Shown piece by piece: positions 42,274-53,600 of a stretch of 64,000 nt of DNA (positions within the stretch are counted from its first letter, which is position 1; each line of letters opens with the position of its first letter). The position numbers were made by a program, and so were the translations under genes. A model generated the notes under the pieces. That model ran no database searches, was not told where the DNA came from, and worked only from the letters and a program-made list of their open reading frames with translations. Origin of the DNA: Batillaria attramentaria. Lineage: Eukaryota; Mollusca; Gastropoda; Batillariidae. The stretch is from the NCBI GenBank assembly GCA_018292915.2, contig JACVVK020000168.1, forward strand, positions 498,501 to 562,500, given 5' to 3'.

Positions 42274-42404
42274 GTTGTCCCGCTATATGTCTCTCTTACG
42301 AGGGCAGGAGTGACGCGTCTTTCTGATTCCAAGGTCTTTGGTGTGATTAACTCTGTGACACCAAAGGTTAGACTCCAGAGTGCAGTCCCTTTTCGGGAGG
42401 TAAC

Positions 42405-42690
42405 AAACCCGGCGAACAGGGTCCGTGAGCGCCCCGCGACCGGTCATGCGCGACCCGCGCAGGGTCAAAGGCGGCGAGCGACAGGTTGAAATTGGTCATG
42501 AGCGACGGACGGCAATCGGCGACTGATTATACTCCACCCGGGAGGTGGCCGCGACCGGTCACGGACGGCGGGCGACTGGCTATAAGCGACCCGCGCAAGG
42601 TCATGAGCGGCGTGCGACAGGCCAAAATTGGTCATGGACGGCCATCGGGCGATGAGTGGCGACTGGTTACGGGCAGCGGGCGATCGTCCA
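42405..42690. repeat. GC-rich degenerate satellite-like array
   Basis: Recurring blocks gcgaccggtca, gcgacccgcgca(a/g)ggtca, g(a/t)gcgacagg and aaattggtcatg occur in two higher-order rounds of about 130 bp. The composition is sharply more GC-rich than the flanks. Confidence 0.7.
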
Positions 42691-42917
42691 TAAGCATGTA
42701 TGGAAATATGCGTTTGACGAAAGTGTCTGTGTTTAATGTACGTGTGCTTTAAAACCTAGACAATGTTTTTCACAGATGAATTTTGTCCACAAGTATAAGG
42801 ACTCAAGCATCTACAATTCTGTGACATATTCGTGCTTGTGTGTGTCCATGAAAAACCATTTTAGCAAGTGTACATGCAGTTTAACATCTTAATGTCTGAC
42901 AAAAAGAACAGAAATCA

Positions 42918-42957
42918 CACACACACACACACACACGTCTGACAAAAAGAACATAAA

Positions 42958-43025
<68 letters not shown>
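42918..43025. repeat. two (CA)n arrays separated by a duplicated 24-bp block
   Basis: gtctgacaaaaagaaca(g/t)aaatca precedes both CA runs (42918-42935 and 42959-43025), so the array has duplicated with its flank. Confidence 0.88.
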
Positions 43026-43027
<2 letters not shown>

Positions 43028-44316
43028 CTAAAAAAAAAGAAAGCCACACACATATACGGCGCGACGATTTATATTCCAAGCGAATCAACATCCTAAATCA
43101 GCCACGACTCATGGCCAAAGCTTCGAGATGCATGGGCATGTTGTACTTCACACTTCAGCCGCCCAACAGATTCTAAGCTCTAGGCTGATTGACGTTCTTC
43201 GACAGGTCCTGGGAAAGATATTCTTCCGTGTAAGCCAATCAGAGCAATGCAAGTCCCGCAACATGAGTGTCAACCAGTACTGGGATGACCGCCCGCCGTT
43301 AAGGTGTGTTTTTGTGGTTGTTTTTTCCTTCTTAGGTACATGTATCACTTAGCTCGGCTCGGTCTCGGTTAGCCCGACTTGGCCGTCGTCGCAGGGGCCT
43401 AGAGTCAGTTATCGACAGTCCCGGAACAGGGTTGTGCACGATCTTTCTCGCTCAATGTCAAAACGCAAACTGAGCTGTAAAATCAGGCTGCCCTTGGCTT
43501 TTATAGGGAAAAGTGTATGTTGGCACCGTCACTGAGACCAAGTCTGGAGTACGGCAGCTTTCCTTGGGCCACAACATTAAAGACCAAGGTTTTCGTGGCT
43601 TTTGTTGTTGTTGTTTGAAGCAAGGGAAGTCACCACGCCCATATGGCCAGGAAGAGTTCTCTGGCTGCTGTTTGTGCGACCCGGTGTTCAGGCCACTGGT
43701 CACAGTGGAGAAACACCACACTAACAACCACTTGCCGCAGAGGGGGCGGGGCGGGATGGGGCGGGGCCAGGGTGGTGGGCGTGGAGAGAGAGAGAGAGAG
43801 AGAAACAAACAAACAAACAAACAAAACCACTGTATTGACACTGCCTTTGTTATTGTTTATTAATGCATCTGGTGTTATACTATGTTAGCATGTTCTGTCT
43901 ACACTCAGTGATGCCAGGATAAAAGTTGTCGGCAAAAGTAATCAGTAGCGCTTTGTTACATGTAACGGCTGTACATTATTGCTGGTCTCTGCTATTGAAG
44001 CACAGGGTAGCAGGCAGCAGTTCGGGTTTGGGAGATAACCTGCGAGTCATTTGCGATTTGAACATTTCAGTGGACAAAACTGACAAATTAAAATCTGTCA
44101 ACATATTGGTTTGTTTGTTTTGGAACAAGAAGGTTGAGAATGATAGAAAATGCCATGGTCACGGTAGTTAAGACTGCTAGCTTCACTTTCAAAAGTCAAA
44201 TTCAAATTAACTATAAAAAAGTGGTGAGATAATTATGTCCACTCAAGGGTATTTTAACACCCTTTTTAAAGGAAAAGTTTTAAAACAAGACTGTATAGTC
44301 TGTGCCAACAACTGAC

Positions 44317-44728
44317 GATGCAACAGAAGATCCACACATTTTTCAACACCTGTCTGAGGCGCATCTTCAACATCCGATGGCCAGAGAAGATGCGGAACGA
44401 AGAGCTGTGGGAGCGAGCGGGGCAGGAACCAGTGGCCAAGCAGATCCTGCGGAGGAAGTGGGTCTGGATTGGACACACCCTCAGGAAGCCAGCATCCAGC
44501 ACCACACGCCAAGCCCTGACATGGAACCCGCAGGGGAAGAGGAAGAGAGGCCGGCCGCGCAACAGCCTGCTGGAGGCGGGACAACGGCTGAGGCAGAGTT
44601 TAAGCAAGCAGGGCCGGACCAGCTGGGTTGGAGTGGCAAGAACAGCCCAGAACCGAGTGCGATGGCGAACGGTCGTCGATGGTCTGTGCTCCACAGGGAC
44701 CCATGGGCCTAAGTAAGTAAGTAATAGT
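44317..44728 (+). mobile_element. LINE 3' end (RTE/I-like), copy 2
   Basis: The frame 44318-44716 is the C-terminal end of a non-LTR polymerase, with the same blocks as 25518-25925. It keeps SKQGRTSWVGVART where copy 1 has a deletion. The TAAG tail has three repeats here. Confidence 0.82.
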
Positions 44729-45056
44729 TTGTGCAGTGTGGTGCCTCTTGCAATGATATAAGCGCTTCCGATGGAAACACACTTTTCGGAGGAGGGGGAA
44801 AATTTCAGTCTAGCCAACCGCGCGGAAATCCGCCAGTAGGTGGAAGATTGTAATCCAAGAACAACCCTTGGAGTACGACTTAAATAAAAGAAAAGCCGAG
44901 GGAAAAAAATCGTCCGCAACATCCTTTTAAGTTCTCATCAGTCAAGAGGGGGTCAGTCAGTGGTGGGGACTGAGGATTGGATTTTTGTATAAATGTTTTG
45001 CTCAGTTAGTTTGAATTTCTCAAAGCAGTAGTAGTTGTAGTAGTAGTAGTAGTGAG

Positions 45057-45096
<40 letters not shown>

Positions 45097-45582
45097 AGGA
45101 GGGGGACGTTCGGGAAAACCCGAAAGAGTAGGCCAATGCAGAAAGGAAGAACGCATCCACAGGCGCGGTCAGCTGGAAACCCCACCATGTATAAAGAGTG
45201 TACTGACGAAAACTAAAAAAGTTTTCAAAAATACGAAGCGGTATTATCGTCACTAAGACTTACCGTTATCTGACCGAGTTCTACCATCACACTGTCTTCG
45301 AAGAACAATGACGCTAGTCCGCTTATAAAAAAATAAAAATTAACGCGTGCCTGACTGCCGACTTAAACTTGAAGGGAAATCGAAAGTAGTTTTTCTGGGG
45401 AAATCCTACTTCCGCAGTCGCTTCAGCCATCTTGGTGCAGCTTCGACAACTGAAAGGATAGCTGCGTGTAGGTGACTCGGTGATACTGCAGCCATACACA
45501 AACTATCTTAGACTGGTTCGGATCTCCCTGCAGAACGATAGCCGGGACGATTACGTACTAGCAGAGCATGAATACGTCTAAA

Positions 45583-45763
45583 ATGGCGAGCCGCTGTGTC
45601 TGTGTTGAAGGGTTCCCGCCTGCGTCACACGTAAAGTTTGTAGCAGGATGCGTGAGGCGGATAGTGGGAGCGAGTGTGACAAGACTTTCACCTGTTACCC
45701 TGCAGCCGTTCAAGATTTATCCTCCACAACCTGCATGGATTGTTCAGCTGGCGTCGGATTGTG
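45583..45763 (+). CDS. PARP14-like exon 1
   Basis: Begins in good context (aaaATGg); an in-frame ATG also lies at 45568. Reads [20 protein letters not shown] and ends in phase 1 at the donor gtgagtcg. VCVEGFP resembles the first strand of an RRM. A damaged duplicate of this exon lies at 26823-27002. Confidence 0.75.
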
Positions 45764-46068
45764 GTGAGTCGAGATTGAGCGTTGTCACAGTTGTGCAACT
45801 GACTTGACCGAGGGACTCAATGACCTATCTTTTTAAAATTTATTGTAAATGAGACGAGGCATCAGTTGAGGTATATTGTATTGCGCGCGCGCGCGCGCGC
45901 GTTTGTGTCAGTGTGTGTGTGTATGTGTGTGTGTGTGTCTATGTGTGTGTGCGCGGCGTGTGTGTGTGTGTGTTAGTGTGTATATCAGTGTGTGTGTGTG
46001 TGCGCGCGGCGTGTGTGGCGTGTGTGTGTGTGTGTGTGTGCATGCCGATGTCCATGAGTGTGTATGAA

Positions 46069-46110
<42 letters not shown>

Positions 46111-46140
46111 ACACACATTCCGAGTCTAACCAACAGCAAC

Positions 46141-46207
<67 letters not shown>

Positions 46208-49200
46208 GGTTTAGAGCCCCTTCCCATCTCTCCACCCACCCGGCCTCAGCACCACATCACACCCCCACACCCACTGGTTTCTATCCCCACTCCAGCATGC
46301 AACAAGTGCAGTAATTTGCGCAAGTTGAAAATTCACTCTTTTTCCATTAGACAAGGCATGCAACCTCAGGCATCTGTGTTATTTATGACTTGTCCATCAT
46401 CTTGTGACTGGAATACATGTACAAGCGAAACAGCCTCACCAAAGCTTTATTTAGTTTCTTTTTTCTCCCAGAACGAGACGAAAGACTGCCTGATGGCATG
46501 ATATCAAACGTGGTCTACAAGGGTACGCAGCTTCGGTTGAAGTTCACTTACCCTGCTCCTGACCTTATCCCACATTCGGACATGTGGATTGTGGTAAGTC
46601 AATCATGCACTACAATAATGATAATGTACGTGTAATACATGTAATAATGATACACTGTAACTGTGTATTGTGTAGGTGCTTTACCCAATTTCATGAACTG
46701 GCTCAAAGCGCTGTGAACTCGCCCCGAACACGCATGCTCATGTGAATTACACACATTCTCTCACACACTGGACATGAACACATCACATGATCACATGTTC
46801 AGGATTTAAGTTTTGGCATTTAGAATTGCATTTATTTGAAAGTTTTGTGGGTGGAGCATTCAGAGGGGGAGGATGCCGGAGTACCCGTAGAGAACCCTCG
46901 ACGATCGTCCTGAATGAACGGTGACACTTTTTATATTGTTATGTGTTTGTGTAGCATATATGAACATTCTGGAGTGTTCAGTTGAAAACAAACATCATCA
47001 GTTAGGATTTTGTATTTTTATTTATTTATTTATTTATTCATTATGGTATTTATTATAATTTGCTCCAGATTTACTTAGCTCTGTCTGAAGGCAACTCACT
47101 TCCCAATCACTCAAGCTCTGCCAAAAAGATCCGAGGAATATGTGTGTCAAGATAGTGCGCCTTGCACAAAATGTGTGTTCCTGATCCTGTCTCTCGCTTT
47201 CCTTCAAACTGTTGCGTGTGATTGTTTTGCTAACTACATGTTAGATGTATCTCATAATCTTTACATCAAACTCAAGATGCAAAACTTTCAGGGTTAATGT
47301 GAGCAGTCAGCAACACCCCTGTCCATTTGTACAGTATTCCAAATGCACACCCATTCACTTTGCACCCATTCATGTTTCATTTCAGATTCGATGTCCGCAC
47401 CAGAATCTTACACCCAGTATTGGTCATGTATTCCAAATGTGCACCCAATGTGTGTTCCGTTTCAGCTCAATGATTGTACCTTCCATGGTCAGACTCCTAC
47501 ACCCAGTACTGGTCACGGCTGCCTGGTGTATCCCCAGCACCCGCAGATTCCTGTCACAGCAGAATTTCCAGGGCCTAAACCAGGTGAAAGCATACCAGCA
47601 GCCAAACACCTCACATACTCTTCCAGTGGCAATGATAAATCTTCACCTGAGACCCAGAAAATGCCACCTAACTCTCCCAGTCCATACGCTAAACCAGGGC
47701 AAGGTCATGAGGTACGTGAGCCACCACCTGTTCCAAGACCAGTAGACCAGAGCGCTGACAGATGTCCTGACGACCCACCGTCATGCCACCTTAGTGAAGT
47801 TTCTTTCCAGAACTCACAGATATCTACACCAAACCCACCAGCTGTGTATCCTGCAGAACATGTGAGCTATCCTGGGTTAGGATCTGCCCCATCTGGACAA
47901 GAAAGAGGCAATCCTGAACATGAAGGAGGCCTTGCTGGACAACATGGTGCTTACCCCCAGACTGGCGGTTATCCCGGACACTTTGGTGGGTATTCTGCGC
48001 AGCCTGTTGGATATCCTGGGAAAAGAGGTGACTGTTCTGGACCACAAGGTAGTTACCCTCAGCAGAATGCCGGTTGTAGTGTACTGCATGGTGAGAGCCC
48101 TGTACAACCCATTCAGTACCCTGAAGAAGGCAGGAACTATCCAGGACAACATATCGGTTACCCTGAACAACAGGCTGCTTTACCTGGACAGTATGGTGGC
48201 TACCCTTTTCAGCAAGCTGGATACCCACAACAACCTGTTTGGTACTATGGACAGCACACCAAATACCCTGGAGAACAGGCAAGCTACCCTGGACTACATG
48301 AAAGGTATCCTGGACAACATGAAGGGTATCCTGGACAACTTGAAGGGTATCCTGGACAAACCAAAGGCCACCCTGAACAACCAGCGTGGGGTGGTGCTGC
48401 TAGCGGCCAGCGCTACCCTGTACAACGGCAGGTATATCCAGAGCAGCATGACAGGTTTCCTAAACCTTCAGCCAATAAACACCAAGGTACGACAAAACCA
48501 GAAAAGAGTTCTGCCAAGATACACGACCAGACTCCTCCAAAAGAAGGAAGGTCAATCCCCAAAAATCCAAAACAAAAATCAGTGGTGGAAACAAGCAGTG
48601 GGCGTCAGTCTCGCACACCTGAAACCAACAGCAACCAAAACCACAGCGAGGCAGGAAGCAGAATGGACCAGAGCTTGCAGAAAGGTCACTTTGTTGACAC
48701 TAAGAGTGGTTCCCCGGATCGTGCGGCTCAGGGTCGTCCTTCGTCAGATCGCCTCATCTACCCGGGACAAGGCTTTCCTTCGTACCCAGGTAAACCAATT
48801 AGTCACCCACAGAGCTACCCGGTAGCAGTACTTCAAAATACTCACCAAACGTATCCCCAGCATCAGAGCAGATTTTCTGAACCACCACCGCCTTACCCAG
48901 GAACTGCAGCTGGTACAGCAGGGCAACACCAAGGCTTCCCTGGACCATACCCTAGCTATCCCAGCCATTCAGCACAACCTGCTGGCTATCCATCACAGCC
49001 AACTGGTGGTTCTGACCAACACTTTGGCGTTCTTGGTCCATCACAATATTCAAATCCGTATGAGCACCTTGTCAGTGACAGCAGTGCAGGTCAAAGTGTA
49101 CAGCAGCCGGAACGATTCTGCACCCAGAATCATCCAGGAAAAACGTCTGTATCTCCTCGTATGCACAGTCCAATGCAACAACCTGATAGCAAACATGGAC

Positions 49201-50631
49201 ACCACATGAAGTGCCAGAGTGAAGGTGAGCCTGTTTCTGAATTATTCAGTATGCCTTTCCCAATGTGGGATCATTCATAATGATAGATGTAAGGACCCGT
49301 ATGTAATAGTCGAGGTTAGGGCTTTCAGCCCTCGGGTTAGAGTCTAACCTCGAGCTAAACTAGCTCTAGGGTTAAATTCTCTATAATTTTTTGTTTTAAA
49401 TCAGGAAGCGGGCCCACTCCAGGAAGGTGCCTTAGCCATTATAAAAGGATTTTATTCTTTGTTTTTTTGCTTCCTTTTACTTAATTTTGCTTTTGGGTTT
49501 CTTTTGTCCTAGTCTGGGTTAGGCCCGTAGCCGTGGGTTAAATTAACCTTGACTTTTACATATTGGCCCAGACCTTTGTTGTTCAGGGCTTTCTAAGCAA
49601 AATGTCCTCCAGTCCAAATTTTCAGGATGCATGCACATCTGGACTCACTTGTGTGACAAGTAACAAGAATGAACCCAGCTGATAAATCCAGGTGATAAAC
49701 CCAGATAATAAATCCACATTATATTTTTCAGATTCTGAAACTAACTTGGTTATTTTTGCCCTTAATGGTTATCTCTACTTGACACAAGATTCAAGAGGGA
49801 TGTGGGCCTGGAAATGAGGGGTATGAGGTAGAGTTTCAGTCGATGTTCACGTGGTGTTAGAGTTACCGTGTTTACAGGTCATTGCCGGTATTACTGGCTG
49901 AATTTAAACTAGTGTCCAAAAGAAACGATAAAGGGTTGGCAAGGACATACAATAAAAGCAGAACAATACAGAACTTTCAGAGTGGTATATTTCATTAGCA
50001 AATGTTTCCGGTATTCCCGAACGCACACGCTGTATTTGGGACGTGGGATACGTAAACCTATGTTTTTAGGCCTCGGGGATCACTTTGCACAAAAACATTC
50101 TGACAACAGTTTGGTATCGTTTCTTTTGCACACTAGTTTATATAGATCTACCGGATAAGAAAGTGGCCACCATAATGACCCACTGGTTTATTCTCTGCTG
50201 TTTCGGCTCATCGCCTCATCTCCATATCATTCATGCAGTGGATGTGCACTGTTATGTAGTGATCACTGTCAAAGCGTGTGTACAGAAAGGGCGTGTTTAT
50301 ATGCTGTATGAATACAGCATAATACCGAGACAGTGTGGATAATCATATGCTGATGTAGCCTCTTGCTTGTGCTGGTGTTTGATGTATACTGATTCCAGTG
50401 CTCCCTGTGTGATCGCAAGTTTGGAATTTACTTCCTCTACATGTCCGTCAGTCTCCATATTTCACAGTTTTTAAAAACAAACTAAAAACCCACTTCTTCA
50501 AGTCAGACTTGTCTCATAGTTAATCAGCTGCGAAATGGTCTTTGTTGCTTGTGCAACTCTATCCATCTGTAAATACCCCCCCCTCCCCCCAGCTCATTTT
50601 AACGAGATCCCAGCTGTATGTTATGAAAGTG

Positions 50632-50688
<57 letters not shown>

Positions 50689-53600
50689 TCTCTCTCTCTC
50701 TCTCTCTGTAATTGTAGAGTGCTCTGAGTCAGCGTCTGCTTGGATACTGCGCTATATAGAAGCAATTTATCATTAATATTATTATTATTAAGTACAGCTT
50801 TGAAAAATCACCGGCGTGCTCACTGTGTTCAGCTCTGGTACTGTACATGTCTTCTTAAAACTGTGGCAGATGGTACCAAAGAACCAGACAGTGCCAATCC
50901 TGGAGAGATGCCAGGAGTTGACAGCAAAGGAGCATTGAGAATAGTGGAAGTGAGGGTCGGCCAGAACCCAAAGAGTCAGGAGATTTATGAGTATTACTTC
51001 GAGAACCCGCGCTACGGAGGTGGAGATGTTGAGAACGTGGATGTGGACAGACAGAATGGAGTGGTATATGTTACTTTCATGGACCCGGAAGGCAAGTAGA
51101 CAAACTGTGATGTGTGTGCATAGCTCTTGAGTGATACCTACTTTGGAATTCCATTTGAGTAAAATAATCATTATCTTCTTTTGGGGGGAGCCGGGATAAC
51201 CGAATGGTAGAGTGTTGGACTTGCAATGCTCGGGTCGTGAGTTTGAATCCTAGCTGGGGCCAAATATTTGTGCTGGCCCTTTTTTCGTTGCCCCGTCTTG
51301 GATATCACCCATGCGTGGTGGAAAAGGACGTTAAACTCCTAAACACCCACCCACCCTTATCTTCTTTTGTGGAATACTGCCCCATGGACTTCTAGCCCTT
51401 TATAAAAGCTTGAAAGTGAAGGAAGAGAGGCAAAGAAATTTCTTAATAAAAGCGTGGTTAATGTAACGGAGAAAAAAAAAGGGGTGGGTGGAGGGGGGGG
51501 GAAGAGGGGTGGGAGGGGGGAGGTAGGAGATGGGGGCATTTGAAGTCTTCAAAACTCAGGTTGTAAATCAGTGTTATGCCCACACTGAAATGTTTCAGTG
51601 GCTGCACGAATAGTGAAACGTCAACACACCATCAGCGGTCAGCATGTGGAGGTAAAACTTCATCCATATCCCGTCCGCAGAACCACCTACCCTGACAAGC
51701 TGCTGTTCCATAACGTGAGCGACACCACAACCAAGGAACACCTGAACACCTTTGTGGAGCTGGTGTCAGGACTGGAGCCAGTCGAAATCCTATACAGCGA
51801 CGAACCGGGAGTCGTTCTCATCACCTTTAAGGACGAACCAGGTTTGCTCTTTAGAGTCTGCTAGCAAAGATCTTTGCTTTTTGTCGCATGCAATACACAG
51901 TGAGCTGCAGTGAAATGGACAGTTGATTCCCCTTGGTACCAGTGACTTATCTGTAAAAAACTTATGAGTGCTTTCGTTTATCTATAGGCAAATGACACAC
52001 ATACTCAATGCACATAACTCAAAGACACATGGTTGAATTCACGATAACATCATTTCCCTGTACTGATCCTTTTGGTTGAAGGAAGCGAGGCATTTTCAGT
52101 TTCAGTTGGTTTGGCATATTCTAATTGTCCGAAGGATCGTTTGAAAGCTGATAAGAATTTCCTTAACTGACATCAGTTCCTGGGGCAGTTCTTTCTGATG
52201 ATAGAAGTCTCTCCTTGCTGATCAGTTCTTGTGTAAATTGAAGACACTGGATAACCATTGTGAGCAGACTTTTTTAAGAATTATCTTGACTTGTCCTGTA
52301 CCAAATCAAAGGTGTTAGATCTCAGTTGGTACAGTTCGCCTGTTAGGGGGTACAAATGTACACCACCTGCGTGGGACAGGATGCAAATGTATCCTGGATT
52401 TGGGTATCGTGAGTTGAAGTCACCTGACAGCTAACTTTGTTTTATGAATGTAACTTAAACGAAAGCATTTAATGAATATATAGCCATCTGATGGTGTTGA
52501 TATATGAGCGTGTGTCGCAATTTGTGACCGTTTCGCTTCCCGGAAACGAGCCTTTCAATGAAAACAGCACGGCAGTGTGAGAGCTGACTGTACTGAAGGG
52601 CGGGATACAATCGCCCCGCAGAGTAGAGAGCTGGTGTACATTTTCTCCCCCTGCATATAAACTGGTACACATTTGCACCTGTACCTGCTAGCGGGCGAAC
52701 CATACCAACTGAGCCTCAGTAAGAGTCACGTGCTTGTGCAGACTTTATCAAGGTGCAGAACAAATGTAGTGAACGCCCACTGGATGGGAGGAAACTATCG
52801 GTGTCCAAAGTCCCCATCTCCAAATGCCTGCTGATTGAGAACCTCAGTCCGGTCACGAGCGAAGACAGTGTGGTGCTTTACTTCGAAAATAAGCGCAGCC
52901 TTGGTGGACCCGTGGACAAATGTGTGATGTTGCCCGTGGATGATGAGGAAGAAGACGAAGGAGAGAGTATGAGCAGAAAATGCTTGCTCTACTTCGCTGA
53001 CCATGAAGGTAGGTCTATACACATTTTCTGTTTCTAGTGCTTCTACAGGCAAGCCATGAAGAAGGACATGTATTCATATTTCCTAGAGGGTTTGACACAA
53101 TTGCAGACTAAGCTGCATTAAAAAAAAAAATATATATATATATATTATCTGTTTAATTGCTTAATCTGCTTGATTGTTTTGGTGTATATTAAATTCTTTC
53201 TTTTTCATTTGTTTTGCTTGTTTGTGCATAATGATTTATTTTCATTCTGACCCTCTCTTAGTGAATCAACTTTTATAAATTTATTCTTTTTTGTTTTTGT
53301 TTGTTTGTTTTCTAGCTGTAGATCGAGTTCTGACCAAGACTCACACTATCGATGGGAGACAACTCTGTATAAAGCGCTACATGGAGTGCCTCGGTCTGTC
53401 AGGGGGCGTTGCCGACCCCTCTGTGTTTCCTATCCCCAAACCACTCATTCTGAGGGAAGTCGACAGTTTCAAGATCATGTTCATACGTCAATCCATTGCC
53501 GCCAGCAATGCCTTCAAGCAACAGCTGTTCAAGACTCACGCCCAGTTCAGCTTCGTTGGTGATACCATTCAGCTTGAGTGCACTTTGACCTCAGATGTCC

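Larger units (their letters stand above)
40103..42339 (+). mobile_element. THAP-bearing P-like transposon, copy 4, interrupted
   Basis: The left terminus is cut off (starts at gtaagagttgtctgcg). The THAP start is at 40161-40277, and long GT arrays are at 40852-40934 and 41206-41243. The right inverted repeat is split at gttgtcccgcta by the 660-bp element (41613-42273) and resumes to end at aaggtcttt at 42339. Confidence 0.78.
43318..46080. repeat. segmental duplication, first-exon unit, copy 2
   Basis: Partner of 24525-27200. This copy holds the uninterrupted first exon and continues into exon 2 of the PARP14-like gene, so it is the parental or functional one. Confidence 0.88.

Noticed and set aside
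45913..46314. Open frames of 100-130 codons through the GT/CA arrays of intron 1
   Set aside because: Products are Val/Cys or His/Thr repeats created by dinucleotide arrays; similar frames occur at every array in the window.
47245..48825. Second and third long frames overlapping PARP14-like exon 3 (47245-47745 and 47920-48825)
   Set aside because: These are shadows of the repetitive YPGQ coding sequence; only the frame of 47466-49224 connects in phase to exons 2 and 4.
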